DNA from: an uncultured Aquimarina sp.
GTDB taxonomy: Bacteria; Bacteroidota; Bacteroidia; Flavobacteriales; Flavobacteriaceae
DNA length: 64,000 bases
Direction: 5' to 3'
NCBI GenBank assembly: GCA_947500505.1
Contig: CANMSL010000001.1
Coordinates: 620,001 to 684,000, forward strand
Shown: positions 54,834-63,983 of the stretch, piece after piece
Layout of the letters: each line of letters begins with the position of its first letter
How positions within the stretch are numbered: position 1 is the first letter of the stretch
Notes under the pieces: generated by a model
Databases searched by the model: none
What the model was told of the DNA's origin: nothing
What the model saw: only the letters and a program-made list of their open reading frames with translations
Translations under genes and position numbers: made by a program

Positions 54834-57800
54834 TTAGACGTATTTTAAGGTGATTTGATCATTAAAATATACGAGTATGAGTTGGTTTAATTCATATCCC
54901 ATTTTACTAATTAGCAAGCCATATTCTTCTAGTTGCTTGGTGTGGTAAGCACTGTGTTCTCCCGTTTTGTAATCAATTACAGTGGCTAAACCATTACTGT
55001 CTATTATAATCCTATCCGGTCTATATATCACGCCGTTTGATAAAATCTCCCTTTCATTTAAAATAACAATGTCCTCCTCGTAGTATTTGGAGAGTTCTGG
55101 ATGATCAAGAATCATTTTTAATTCTTCATAAAGTAATTCTCTATCAGAATAACTTATCATGCCTGTTTCAACAGCATTTTCTAACACCCCAACTAAATCA
55201 TTAGATGTATGTATGGAAGCCATTAATTCATGTATCAAATTACCTTTTTCTATCGCCTTTTCTTGTAGTGTATCCCAAAGTTTACCGGAACTAGTAACTA
55301 CTTTTACCTGATACTTTCTTTCAGAGTTTTGAAACTTGGTAAGAGTAACGTTATTTGTTTTAATATTTTCTGATATTTCTTCCTTGGAAGGTTTTATATT
55401 ATTTCCAAAATCATATACACGCTGCTCACTATTCCATCTACCGATATGCTTCAAATAATTAATAAATTTTCCTGAAAATTTATTTGAATTACTTTCACCT
55501 CTACTATTTATTTCTGCTTTAGAAATGATATATAACTGTTCTTCGGCTCTAGTTAAAGCAACATATAAAAGATTAAATGCATCCAGCTCTAATTGTGATT
55601 GTCGCTCTGCTACAATTTTTTCGGCTTGCTCTCCATAATCCGAGAGTTCTTTATGATAGTTAATAAAAACCTCATCAAAACCACTAAAATCACTTGGCGA
55701 TACTGGCAACCAGGTTTTGGGCTCTATTTCTCTATAAATGTCAATGTTCGCATATGGATAAATTACACACGGAAACTCCAGTCCCTTAGCCTTGTGTATT
55801 GTCATTATCTGAATTGCTTCTTCTCCTTCGGGAGCAATTATACTTAGTTTATCTTTTTTATGCTCCCAATAAGATAAAAATCCAATGATGCCTTCCGCAT
55901 TTTTCTGTGTATAAGCAAATACCACATCCAAGAAAAATTGTATGTAGGCAGGAGAGGTTTCTGCAAGATTAAAACAGTTGATGATATACTCTACGCCTTC
56001 ATAAAAAGGTTTTATTTCTAATTTACCAAAACTAAATTCTATTCCTAATGATTGAATTTCATCACAGAATGTTTGTTTATCATCAAATATGAGTTTCTTT
56101 AAAAACGAATGCTTTTCTGATATTGAAAATTTTTCTGATAAAAAGTATAAAATGTTTGTTTTAGCTAAAAGCTCGTCGGGATATACAAACCAGATAAGTA
56201 AATTAATAATAAAACGTACTCTTGGGTCATTTTGAAGCAATAGTGTTTCCGAAGAAATAATAGATATACCTTTCTCAGTAAGAAAATCCGCAATAACTGT
56301 TGCTTCTTTTTGCCTTCTGGTAAGAATACATATTTCATTAAGGAGATATCCTTTTTCCTTAAGTTCTATTATAGATTCGAATACTTTCTCCGGATATATT
56401 TCATTTTCTTCTTCTACATTTTTAGCTTCTATAAAAGAAAGTTTTACATAACCATCTTTTTTATCGTTAACCTCCTGGTTATTGCCTAATAAATATAACT
56501 TCTTATGCAGATCACTGCTAAAATCATTTGACAAAAAAGTAAACAGGTCATTATTAAATTTAATAACCTCTTGATGGCTGCGATAATTTTTAGGTAAATT
56601 TAGCACTTGCTTTTCGTCAATAGAAAATGGGGTTTGGTCTAAGGAAAGATTGATAAATTGCTCCGCCTTTCCTCCTCGCCATCTATAAATTGCCTGTTTG
56701 GCATCTCCAACTATTGTTAGTTGTCCTCTTTTACCCGTTAGAGTTTCAGAAGAAATTGCATTGTCTATTAAGGGAATGATGTTTTTCCATTGTAGCTCTG
56801 AGGTGTCCTGAAACTCATCTATAAAATAATCCCTGTAGCGCTCTCCTAATCGCTCGTATATAAAAGGAGCAGGTTGATCTTGTATCGCTTCACTAATTAT
56901 CTTATTAAATTCTGAAATCAACAGGATACTTCTTTCTTTTTTGATCTTTTGAAGCTCCTTGTTAATAACATTTAATACCGAAACAGGTATTAGGTTCTTT
57001 AGTATGTTTTCATATAAACTGAGATTAGACAACCCTTTTTTTGTTATTAAAAACGCTTCTTCAATCAAAGGGCGCATATAATCTATAAGTTCCTTCTTAT
57101 GAGAATCAAGTTTAGCCCCGTAAAAAGAAGCTTCCTGTATATTCTGCTTCCAGGCAGCTTTGAAATCTAATTTTGTTTCTCCTTCTGCAATCTTTTGAAA
57201 ATGATTAGGTACAGACCCTCGGGTAAAATCATTAAATTCTATTCCTTCATTTTTTAGTAAGCTTAGGATTTGCTTTGCTTGAGAAACAATGTTCTTTTTA
57301 CTATCAGAAATCTTACTTTTTAGAACATTTTTAAATTTTTTGAAATCATCTGTGGTTTTATCAGAGAGGTTATCAAGATGTCTTCTATCATTTTCACTAA
57401 ACAGAAGCCTGGCTACTTTGTTTAACTCTATGGTGATATCCCAACTTTTATCATCTTCTAATTTACTTAAAGCAAAATCAATGATTGTTTCTGTCAAGAC
57501 AGTATCTTCTCCTACTTTAGCTATTACCGCATCTACAGATTCTTCAATTAAAGATTCCGTATCCATTTCGATTTCAAAATTCATCGGAATCCCTAAATCA
57601 CGTGCAAATGTTCTAATAACTCTATGGGTAAAAGTATCAATTGTAACAATGTCAAAACCAGCATAATTATGTAAAATACTTTTGAGGATTCTATTTGCCT
57701 TTTGTTTAATCACCTGTTCATCCAGTCCGGTTTCCTGTACGATGTCATTTAATAGAAGCTTATGTTTTGGAGAGGTTTTTGCGTTACTGATAGCCACCAA

Positions 57801-57986
57801 GTTTTCTAAAACCCTCGTTTTCATCTCTGAAACTGCTTTATTTGTAAATGTAATGGCTAAAATATTCTTGTAGGCATCTTTAAACTCTCCTGTCAAAAGC
57901 GAAATTAAATATGCCTTTACAAGGGTATATGTTTTACCCGCTCCTGCGGCAGCATTATAGATAGTAAATGGATGTTGCGAACTCAA
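54834..57986 (-). CDS. AddA-like UvrD-type helicase-nuclease
   Basis: A 1050-residue superfamily 1A helicase. Walker A is AAAGAGKTYTL (residues about 13-22), the Walker B/DExQ-type motif is IDEFQDTSELQW, motif III is VGDAKQAIYRWRGG, and motifs V-VI are IMTIHKAKGLEFP and LYVALTRAEEQLY. The C-terminal RecB-type nuclease domain has IYRPDRIII and VIDYKTGEHSAYH. With AddB it degrades and resects double-strand breaks and loads RecA. It has its own upstream region of 204 bases. ompA and the peptide gene sit between it and addB. Confidence 0.92.
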   Translation of the reverse strand: MSSQHPFTIYNAAAGAGKTYTLVKAYLISLLTGEFKDAYKNILAITFTNKAVSEMKTRVLENLVAISNAKTSPKHKLLLNDIVQETGLDEQVIKQKANRILKSILHNYAGFDIVTIDTFTHRVIRTFARDLGIPMNFEIEMDTESLIEESVDAVIAKVGEDTVLTETIIDFALSKLEDDKSWDITIELNKVARLLFSENDRRHLDNLSDKTTDDFKKFKNVLKSKISDSKKNIVSQAKQILSLLKNEGIEFNDFTRGSVPNHFQKIAEGETKLDFKAAWKQNIQEASFYGAKLDSHKKELIDYMRPLIEEAFLITKKGLSNLSLYENILKNLIPVSVLNVINKELQKIKKERSILLISEFNKIISEAIQDQPAPFIYERLGERYRDYFIDEFQDTSELQWKNIIPLIDNAISSETLTGKRGQLTIVGDAKQAIYRWRGGKAEQFINLSLDQTPFSIDEKQVLNLPKNYRSHQEVIKFNNDLFTFLSNDFSSDLHKKLYLLGNNQEVNDKKDGYVKLSFIEAKNVEEENEIYPEKVFESIIELKEKGYLLNEICILTRRQKEATVIADFLTEKGISIISSETLLLQNDPRVRFIINLLIWFVYPDELLAKTNILYFLSEKFSISEKHSFLKKLIFDDKQTFCDEIQSLGIEFSFGKLEIKPFYEGVEYIINCFNLAETSPAYIQFFLDVVFAYTQKNAEGIIGFLSYWEHKKDKLSIIAPEGEEAIQIMTIHKAKGLEFPCVIYPYANIDIYREIEPKTWLPVSPSDFSGFDEVFINYHKELSDYGEQAEKIVAERQSQLELDAFNLLYVALTRAEEQLYIISKAEINSRGESNSNKFSGKFINYLKHIGRWNSEQRVYDFGNNIKPSKEEISENIKTNNVTLTKFQNSERKYQVKVVTSSGKLWDTLQEKAIEKGNLIHELMASIHTSNDLVGVLENAVETGMISYSDRELLYEELKMILDHPELSKYYEEDIVILNEREILSNGVIYRPDRIIIDSNGLATVIDYKTGEHSAYHTKQLEEYGLLISKMGYELNQLILVYFNDQITLKYV

Positions 57987-58148
57987 ATTTGTTTTTTTAC
58001 TAAAGTATCAAATAAAGCATAGTTTTTAAGCTTTTAATGACCACTAAATATAAATCAGCCTTTAGCAGAACCAAGTAAGGGCTTTTGGAAAAGCTCGAAT
58101 TTAATTAATTTATAACAATTATTAATTTTTATTCATCACTCTTATTCC

Positions 58149-58156
58149 TAAATTTG
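58149..58156 (+). promoter_or_regulatory. Probable -7 element (TAAATTTG) of sodA
   Basis: TAAATTTG matches TAnnTTTG, 34 bases before the start codon. Nineteen bases upstream stands TTTT rather than TTTG. Confidence 0.55.
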
Positions 58157-58190
58157 GTTTCATTTTTTCTTATTAACTAAAAAACAGATT

Positions 58191-58799
58191 ATGTCATTTG
58201 AATTACCAAAATTAAACTATGCCTTTGATGCATTAGAACCTAATATAGATGCTCGTACCATGGAAATTCATCATGATAAGCATCATGCTGGATATACAAA
58301 TAAATTAAATGCAGCTATTTCGGGAACTGATCTGGAAGGTAAAACCATAGAAAACATTCTTATTAACCTTGATAAATCTAACAGTGCAGTCAGAAACAAT
58401 GGTGGTGGTTTTTATAATCACAGTTTGTTCTGGGAAATCATGTCACCTAATGGAGGCGGTGCCCCTTCCGGTGAACTTGCTGATGCTATCCATGCTGCTT
58501 TTGGTTCTTTTGATGCATTTAAAGAAGCTTTCTCTAATGCAGCGTCAACTCAGTTCGGTTCCGGTTGGGCTTGGTTATGTGTTCAAGAAGGTGGTAAAGT
58601 AGAAGTGTGTGCTACTCCTAATCAGGATAATCCGCTAATGCCTGGTGTTGGTTGCGGAGGAACTCCAATTCTGGGGTTAGATGTTTGGGAACACGCTTAC
58701 TACTTAAATTATCAAAACCGCCGTCCCGATTACATTTCTGCGTTTTTTAACGTGATTAACTGGGATGAGGTATCTACCCGATATGCACAAGGGAAATAG
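58191..58799 (+). CDS. sodA: Superoxide dismutase (Mn/Fe family)
   Basis: A 202-residue enzyme that dismutates superoxide. The metal ligands are His27-type in [12 protein letters not shown], the His in [11 protein letters not shown], and Asp/His in [19 protein letters not shown] Gly-rich stretch before NHSLFW and Gln in TPNQDNPLM are the residues usually seen in manganese enzymes, though cambialistic use cannot be excluded. There is no signal peptide, so it is cytosolic. A strong terminator follows, and purF is convergent. Confidence 0.95.
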   Translation: MSFELPKLNYAFDALEPNIDARTMEIHHDKHHAGYTNKLNAAISGTDLEGKTIENILINLDKSNSAVRNNGGGFYNHSLFWEIMSPNGGGAPSGELADAIHAAFGSFDAFKEAFSNAASTQFGSGWAWLCVQEGGKVEVCATPNQDNPLMPGVGCGGTPILGLDVWEHAYYLNYQNRRPDYISAFFNVINWDEVSTRYAQGK

Positions 58800-58824
58800 A
58801 ATCCAATAATTTATACTAAACGAG

Positions 58825-58855
58825 AAAGAGCAACGTTTCGGCGTTGCTCTTTTTA
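58825..58855 (+). terminator. Terminator after sodA
   Basis: Stem AAGAGCAACG / CGTTGCTCTT with loop TTTCGG, followed by T-rich sequence. Confidence 0.9.
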
Positions 58856-58884
58856 TTTTTATAAATCTGAAATTGTCCTAAAAT

Positions 58885-58962
58885 AAAAAAAGGTGGAAAA
58901 TCCACCTTTTTTTGCCCCAAATCTACCATGAACTTAACCTACTTATGCTATGGCTCTGCTAA
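58885..58962 (-). ncRNA. Terminator-ended element D, 3' of purF (possible relative of elements A-C)
   Basis: On the minus strand: GAGCCATAGC, then ATAAGTAGGTTAAGTT (58946-58931), CATGGTAGATTTGGGGC, then a symmetric terminator AAAAAAAGGTGGA / TCCACCTTTTTTT (58885-58913). CCAT/ATGG can close a small loop around the core. The core resembles ATAAGTTGAGTTTGT of elements A and B at a looser level. It lies about 105 bases after the purF stop and may be its 3' UTR or a separate small RNA. Confidence 0.4.
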
Positions 58963-59066
58963 TATATAGTGTTATTTCGTTGTGTAAAAATGTTTTAGAT
59001 GAAAGGTCGAAATATTTGTTGAAATACACAAATTAACTGATTTTAACAACGTGATTTTTCGTTTTT

Positions 59067-60965
59067 TTAGTAGGCACGCTCGTCTTTTCCTTCAAAAAAG
59101 TTAATAAACGCTTTATTTACCACTCTATTTCCTCCTACGGTAGGATAGTCGCCCGTAAAATACCAGTCTCCTAAGTTTTTAGGGCAAGCTTTATGCAGAT
59201 TGTCTACTGTCTGATAAATGATCTTTATTTTTGCACCAACCGTTTCATCACTTAACAGCTCCGCTATTTTGTCGCTAATTTCCTGATCTGAAAACCCTGC
59301 ATATATTTCTTTTACAAAATTCTGAACTTCTTCATCCGCTAGATTTTCTTGCGCCTTACATTTTTCATATACCTGCTCTACTAAATCATAATTTCCGTTT
59401 TCTTTTAGTAATTCTAATGAAGCCTTAAAAGCAATAAGCCCTTCTAATCTTGCCATATCAATTCCGTAGCAATCGGGATAACGAATCTGGGGCGCCGAAG
59501 AAACCACGATAATCTTTTTTGGCTTTAGTCTGTCCAGCATCTTTATGATACTCTTTTTTAAGGTGGTACCCCTTACGATACTATCATCTATAATTACCAG
59601 ATTATCCTCGGGTTTTACAACCCCGTAAGTAACGTCATATACGTGAGCTACCAAATCATCTCTACTACTGTCTTCTGTAATAAATGTACGAAGCTTGGCG
59701 TCTTTAATTGCTAATTTTTCAGTTCTTAATCTGGTAGAAAGTATTTCTGTCAATCGCTCATCAGTCAGTGAGTCTTTCTCAGAAAGTATGGTTTCGTTTT
59801 TTTGTTTATTCAGTTCATCCTGAGCCGCTTCAACCATTCCGTAAAATGACGTCTCGGCAGTATTAGGTATAAAAGAAAAAACAGTATTAACGGTATCGTG
59901 ATTTATTTCCTTTAATACCTGCGGCATAATTAACTTACCCAGATTCTTTCTTTCCTCGTAAATTTCTGCATCACTACCTCTGGAAAAATAAATACGTTCA
60001 AAAGAACAGGCTTTTCTTTCTAACGGGTCAATGATTTTAGTAATGGATGTTTTTCCGTTCTTTTTAACAATGATAGCTTTTCCAGGGTCTAATTCTACAA
60101 CCTTATCAAAAGGAACATTAAAAACTGTTTGTATGACCGGTCTTTCTGATGCTACAACCACGACTTCATCATCCTGATAATAATAAGCTGGTCTAATTCC
60201 TGCGGGATCTCTAAGAACAAAAGCGTCACCATGTCCTAACATTCCTGCCATTGCATAGCCTCCATCCCAATCTCTTGATGATTTTTTAAGAATTTTAGCA
60301 ACATTCAGTCTTTCTACAATCTGAGGAGAGGCATCTACTTTACTATATCCTTCCTTTTTAAGCTTCTTATATAATTTGGCCACTTCGGAATCCAAAAAAT
60401 GACCAATTTTTTCCATTACGGTAACCGTATCAACATGATCCTTAGGGTGCTGACCCAATCGTACTAAATTATCAAAAAGCACATTGTTATTGGTCATATT
60501 AAAATTACCAGCTACAATAAGGTTACGGTGCATCCAGTTGTTTTGTCTTAAAAAGGGATGTACACTCTCTACACTATTTTTTCCGAATGTCCCATACCGA
60601 ACATGCCCTAATAGCACTTCTCCTATATAGGGGATGTTTTTTTTCTGCAGATCAACATTATCTGCATACTCAGGATGCTCGGTTAACTCTTTATTGATCC
60701 TATCATTAATCTGTGAGAAAATATGCTGAATCGGCTGTGACTCACTAGATCGAACTCTGCTAATGTACCTTTCTCCCGGAGGTGTATCCAACTTAATACT
60801 GGCAAATCCTGCTCCATCCTGTCCTCGATTATGTTGCTTTTCCATCATCAGATACATTTTGTTCACTCCATAAAATGCACTTCCGTATTTTTCTTTATAA
60901 TACTCTAATGGTTTTAGTAATCTGATAAATGCTATTCCGCATTCATGTTTTAAGGCATCACTCAT
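59067..60965 (-). CDS. purF: Amidophosphoribosyltransferase
   Basis: A 632-residue enzyme of the first step of purine synthesis, PRPP plus glutamine to phosphoribosylamine. The nucleophile Cys is in KHECGIAFIR (Cys9). The glutaminase domain has KQHNRGQDGAG and GHVRYGT, and the phosphoribosyltransferase domain has the PRPP loop VIIDDSIVRGTTLKKSI. About 130 residues longer than classical PurF, it carries insertions and a long C-terminus typical of Bacteroidota. pfkB and rnhA lie upstream on the same strand, with a terminator between pfkB and purF. Confidence 0.95.
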   Translation of the reverse strand: MSDALKHECGIAFIRLLKPLEYYKEKYGSAFYGVNKMYLMMEKQHNRGQDGAGFASIKLDTPPGERYISRVRSSESQPIQHIFSQINDRINKELTEHPEYADNVDLQKKNIPYIGEVLLGHVRYGTFGKNSVESVHPFLRQNNWMHRNLIVAGNFNMTNNNVLFDNLVRLGQHPKDHVDTVTVMEKIGHFLDSEVAKLYKKLKKEGYSKVDASPQIVERLNVAKILKKSSRDWDGGYAMAGMLGHGDAFVLRDPAGIRPAYYYQDDEVVVVASERPVIQTVFNVPFDKVVELDPGKAIIVKKNGKTSITKIIDPLERKACSFERIYFSRGSDAEIYEERKNLGKLIMPQVLKEINHDTVNTVFSFIPNTAETSFYGMVEAAQDELNKQKNETILSEKDSLTDERLTEILSTRLRTEKLAIKDAKLRTFITEDSSRDDLVAHVYDVTYGVVKPEDNLVIIDDSIVRGTTLKKSIIKMLDRLKPKKIIVVSSAPQIRYPDCYGIDMARLEGLIAFKASLELLKENGNYDLVEQVYEKCKAQENLADEEVQNFVKEIYAGFSDQEISDKIAELLSDETVGAKIKIIYQTVDNLHKACPKNLGDWYFTGDYPTVGGNRVVNKAFINFFEGKDERAY

Positions 60966-61021
60966 TGTATTCCAAAAATTCTATTGTTGTGTTATAGTAG
61001 GTCTAGTTTTCAATAGTCAAT

Positions 61022-61053
61022 TAAAAAAGCCCTTACACAAAATGAGCAGGGCT
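61022..61053 (-). terminator. Terminator after the PfkB kinase gene
   Basis: On the minus strand: AGCCCT, a 14-base loop, AGGGCT, then TTTTTTAATT. Confidence 0.75.
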
Positions 61054-61062
61054 GATTATTTA

Positions 61063-61992
61063 TTATGAAGACAATTCTATTTCGAATTGTGTTAGTTCCC
61101 TAAATTCAAGAAGTCGTTTTTGTACTTCTTCTCGATTTAAATTTTCCATTCTTTGTGTGCCAAATTTCTCGACGCAAAAAGAGGCCAGATTAGAAGCGTG
61201 AATAATCGCTTTTTTCATATTCTCGAATGAAAGATCATCAGTCTTTGTCAAATACCCTGCAAAACCTCCTGCAAAGGTGTCTCCAGCTCCGGTAGGATCA
61301 AATACTTCTTCTAATGGTAGTGCCGGTGCAAAGAAAATTTGATCATTATGGAATAATAAGGCTCCGTGTTCGCCCTTTTTAATGACTACGTATTTCGGAC
61401 CCATTTTCTCAATTGCTCTGGCAGCTTTTACCAAAGAATACTCCCCGCTTAATTGTCTTGCTTCCTCATCATTAATGGTAATTACATCAACTTTAGAAAT
61501 AACTTTCTTTAAATCCTCGAGTGCATTATCCATCCAAAAGTTCATGGTGTCTAAAACAGCTAACTTAGGCTTAGATGACATCTGTTCCAAAACGCTTAAC
61601 TGAACCATCGGATGTAAGTTTCCTAACATCACTATTTCTGCATCCTTGTAGTCATCTGGCACCACCGGTTCGAAATCTGCTAATACATTGAGTTGTGTTT
61701 CTAAGGTATCCCTGGAGTTCAAATCATTGTGATATCTTCCGCTCCAAAAGAATGTTTTACCACCTTCCACAACCTCTATAGCAGAAGTGTCTATATTTTT
61801 GTTTTGAAGCATTGTTAGATATTCTTCCGGAAAGTCTTCTCCCACTACAGAAACAATTGCAGAATGTATGTTAAAATTAGCTGCCGATAGACCTATATAT
61901 GTTGCTGCTCCTCCTAAAATCTTATCAGTTTTACCAAAAGGTGTTTCAATAGCATCAAAGGCTACAGTGCCTACAATAAGTAATTTACTCAT
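61063..61992 (-). CDS. PfkB-family carbohydrate/nucleoside kinase
   Basis: 309 residues from MSKLLIVGTVAFDAIETPFG. The longer frame to 62058 adds 22 basic, untypical residues. PfkB marks: the N-terminal GG segment KILGGAATYIGLSAANF, ATP-side DPTGAGDTFAGGFAG with the catalytic Asp, and VVIKKGEHGALLF. The exact substrate (sugar, nucleoside or similar) cannot be read from sequence. It lies upstream of purF, with which this kinase is often linked in Bacteroidota, so nucleoside or ribose metabolism is a reasonable guess. Confidence 0.85.
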   Translation of the reverse strand: MSKLLIVGTVAFDAIETPFGKTDKILGGAATYIGLSAANFNIHSAIVSVVGEDFPEEYLTMLQNKNIDTSAIEVVEGGKTFFWSGRYHNDLNSRDTLETQLNVLADFEPVVPDDYKDAEIVMLGNLHPMVQLSVLEQMSSKPKLAVLDTMNFWMDNALEDLKKVISKVDVITINDEEARQLSGEYSLVKAARAIEKMGPKYVVIKKGEHGALLFHNDQIFFAPALPLEEVFDPTGAGDTFAGGFAGYLTKTDDLSFENMKKAIIHASNLASFCVEKFGTQRMENLNREEVQKRLLEFRELTQFEIELSS

Positions 61993-62050
61993 AAAATAGC
62001 GTAATATTTTTTTGCAAATATAGCGTATACTTTTCAATTGGAGTAGTCTA

Positions 62051-62081
62051 GACCCCAAAGGTTTTAGAAACCTTCAGGGTC
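62051..62081. repeat. Palindromic repeat between rnhA and the PfkB gene
   Basis: GACCC, then AAAGGTTT, a TAG centre, AAACCT, then GGGTC: an imperfect palindrome of about 31 bases without a following T-run. Similar AGACCTTxxAAGGTTT palindromes are common in flavobacterial intergenic DNA (from memory). Confidence 0.5.
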
Positions 62082-62104
62082 TTATTGAGTTATTAATAAA
62101 ACGC

Positions 62105-62740
62105 TTACTTTCTGCCAAAATCTGCAGGAATTTCACCCCACGCTTTGGTTTCCCATTTTACTATTTTGGTAGTATATGTATTGTTTTTAAGCCAATCGAT
62201 TGCTCTATCTACCAGATTAAACATTTCCTTATTCTTTGCATTACGTTGTAGTTTTGTCTTACACGTTTTTCTTTGTACCCAGCCCATTGCAATTTTAGAA
62301 TCTGTATATAAAATTCTATCACTACCTTTCTTTTTTAAGTACGCCAATCCATGAACTAAAGCTAAAAACTCACCTATATTATTGGTTCCCTGTGGAAAAG
62401 GGCCTTGATGGAAAAGCTGTTTTTCTGTCTGGGTATCTACACCTCTGTATTCCATTTTACCAGGATTTCCACTAGAGGCAGCATCTACAGCAATAGAATA
62501 CAAATTGGGTTCTCCTATTTTTTCTAATTGTTTAGAAGTTAAGGAAGATTTTGGTTTGCTTTTTCCTTTGTAATCTTCATAGTCTCCGTTATATGCTTTT
62601 TTTGCGATATCAAAAGACTCGAATGACTTATATTTTGCATTCGGATATCCTTTGACAGCTGCTTTGCAATCATCCCATTTAGTATAGATTCCTGGTCTAT
62701 GACCTTCCCAAACAACGTAGAATTTTTCTTTTTTTGCCAT
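62105..62740 (-). CDS. rnhA: Ribonuclease H1 with N-terminal viroplasmin domain
   Basis: A 211-residue enzyme that degrades RNA in RNA:DNA hybrids. The N-terminal 45 residues (KFYVVWEGHRPGIYTKWDDC, then VKGYPNAKYKSFES) are the caulimovirus viroplasmin-type hybrid-binding domain of eukaryote-like RNase H1. The catalytic domain follows with the first Asp in SIAVDAASSGNPG, Glu in NNIGEFLALVHGL and Asp in RILYTDSKIAMGW. It is soluble. It lies downstream of purN on the same strand and upstream of the PfkB gene. Confidence 0.9.
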   Translation of the reverse strand: MAKKEKFYVVWEGHRPGIYTKWDDCKAAVKGYPNAKYKSFESFDIAKKAYNGDYEDYKGKSKPKSSLTSKQLEKIGEPNLYSIAVDAASSGNPGKMEYRGVDTQTEKQLFHQGPFPQGTNNIGEFLALVHGLAYLKKKGSDRILYTDSKIAMGWVQRKTCKTKLQRNAKNKEMFNLVDRAIDWLKNNTYTTKIVKWETKAWGEIPADFGRK

Positions 62741-62785
62741 ATTTTGGTTGTTAGTTTATAGAGGATAGTGGGTGGTTTTTAATTT

Positions 62786-62941
62786 TTAATGATCCAAATG
62801 CATTTTTGCGTTAGGGATAGAAACGACATCCTTTTTTATTTTGGAGCTTTCAAGAACCTCAGGTCCAAAAATAAAAAAGATACAGTGTATAGCCCGCTCG
62901 AACGCCATAATTAATCCTAAATAGGTAACCAGTATATCCAT
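62786..62941 (-). CDS. Possible 51-residue membrane-associated small protein
   Basis: It reads MDILVTYLGLIMAFERAIHC, IFFIFGPEVLESSKIKKDVV, then SIPNAKMHLDH: one hydrophobic N-terminal segment and a basic tail. The open frame extends upstream into the GC-rich repeat at the end of purN, which is unlikely to be coding. It lies between purN and rnhA on the same strand. The evidence is position and composition only. Confidence 0.35.
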   Translation of the reverse strand: MDILVTYLGLIMAFERAIHCIFFIFGPEVLESSKIKKDVVSIPNAKMHLDH

Positions 62942-62951
62942 TACACCATAA

Positions 62952-63554
62952 TTAAGTTCCCCCTTTGGGGGCGGAGGGGGCCTCATCTCTCATTCCCAAC
63001 ACTTTTTCTATAACGGCAGGAAAATGTTTGTATTCTAAAGCGTGAATTGCTTTTGCCACATCATCTGCAGAATCGTCTCTATTTACTGATGTCCTGGCTT
63101 GAAAAATAATTGCTCCTTCATCATAATGCTCATTGACATAATGAATAGTAATACCACTTTCTTTTTCCTTGTTTCGTACTACAGCTTCGTGAACGTGCCT
63201 TCCATACATCCCTTTCCCTCCATACTTCGGGAGTAACGCCGGGTGAATATTAATTACTTTGTTAGGAAAAACATCAATAATCTTTTTAGGAAAAATCCAC
63301 AGAAAACCTGCCAAAACAATGATATCCGGTTGTGCGTCTTTAAGGATGTTTAAAACATCATTAGAATCATAAAAAGATTCTTTATCAAAGTGTAACGCCT
63401 TTACCTGCAGATCATGAGCTCGTTTTAAAACTTTGGCACGCAGGTTGTTAGAGAACACGTGTGTAACCTCTGCATTTTTTTGTTTTTGAAAGTATTTGAT
63501 TATATTTTCGGCGTTGGTACCGGAACCGGAAGCAAAAATTATGATACGCTTCAT
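62952..63554 (-). CDS. purN: Phosphoribosylglycinamide formyltransferase
   Basis: 200 residues from MKRIIIFASGSGTNAENI; an upstream ATG adds nine untypical residues. PurN transfers a formyl group from 10-formyl-THF to GAR in purine synthesis. The catalytic set is the Asn/His in INIHPALLPKYGGKGMYGRHVHEAV and the Asp further on in the HYVNEHYDEGAII segment. The C-terminus APSAPKGGT is encoded by a GC-rich repeat and is unlikely to be ancestral. The gene is divergent from acpP. Confidence 0.93.
   Translation of the reverse strand: MKRIIIFASGSGTNAENIIKYFQKQKNAEVTHVFSNNLRAKVLKRAHDLQVKALHFDKESFYDSNDVLNILKDAQPDIIVLAGFLWIFPKKIIDVFPNKVINIHPALLPKYGGKGMYGRHVHEAVVRNKEKESGITIHYVNEHYDEGAIIFQARTSVNRDDSADDVAKAIHALEYKHFPAVIEKVLGMRDEAPSAPKGGT
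62955..62983. repeat. GC-rich palindromic repeat overlapping the purN 3' end
   Basis: CCCCC-TTT-GGGGG (62959-62971) followed by CGGAGGGGGCCT stands out sharply from the AT-rich surroundings. Such CCCCCTTTGGGGG blocks are dispersed in flavobacterial genomes (from memory). It encodes the last nine residues of PurN (APSAPKGGT). Confidence 0.65.
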
Positions 63555-63693
63555 AGATAGAGTTGTTAATTTAGAGAGCACAAAAAAAATAATAATTATC
63601 CATTTTTAGGCAGCAAAAAGCCAATACTTCCATATATTTGATAAAATACAAATACATTTTTAGAGGATTGTGGGGTTTTAAAATAAAGTTTTT

Positions 63694-63701
63694 TATTTTT
63701 G
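63694..63701 (+). promoter_or_regulatory. Probable -7 element (TATTTTTG) of acpP-fabF
   Basis: TATTTTTG fits TAnnTTTG, 31 bases before the acpP ATG. An upstream ATTG is present, but at 23 rather than 19 bases. Confidence 0.55.
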
Positions 63702-63732
63702 CCACCTAATTAAAAAATTAAAATTAAACATT

Positions 63733-63966
63733 ATGTCAGACATTGCATCAAGAGTAAAAGCGATAATCGTTGACAAATTAGGAGTAGACGAAAATGAGGT
63801 TGTAACTGAAGCTAGCTTCACAAATGACCTGGGCGCTGATTCGTTAGACACTGTAGAATTGATTATGGAATTCGAAAAAGAATTCGATATTCAGATTCCA
63901 GATGATCAAGCTGAAAACATTGCAACAGTTGGTCAAGCAATATCTTATATTGAAGACGCAAAGTAA
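63733..63966 (+). CDS. acpP: Acyl carrier protein
   Basis: A 77-residue acidic four-helix protein. The phosphopantetheine Ser is Ser37 in [31 protein letters not shown] makes up helices III-IV. It carries growing acyl chains in fatty acid synthesis and for lipid A. fabF starts 18 bases downstream, the usual order. Confidence 0.97.
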   Translation: MSDIASRVKAIIVDKLGVDENEVVTEASFTNDLGADSLDTVELIMEFEKEFDIQIPDDQAENIATVGQAISYIEDAK

Positions 63967-63983
63967 TAACTTCACAACACAAT

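Noticed and set aside
62942..62986. N-terminal extension MRPPPPPKGE of the small frame at 62786
   Set aside because: It is only the translation of the GC-rich repeat that overlaps purN; the ATG at 62941 is the more credible start.
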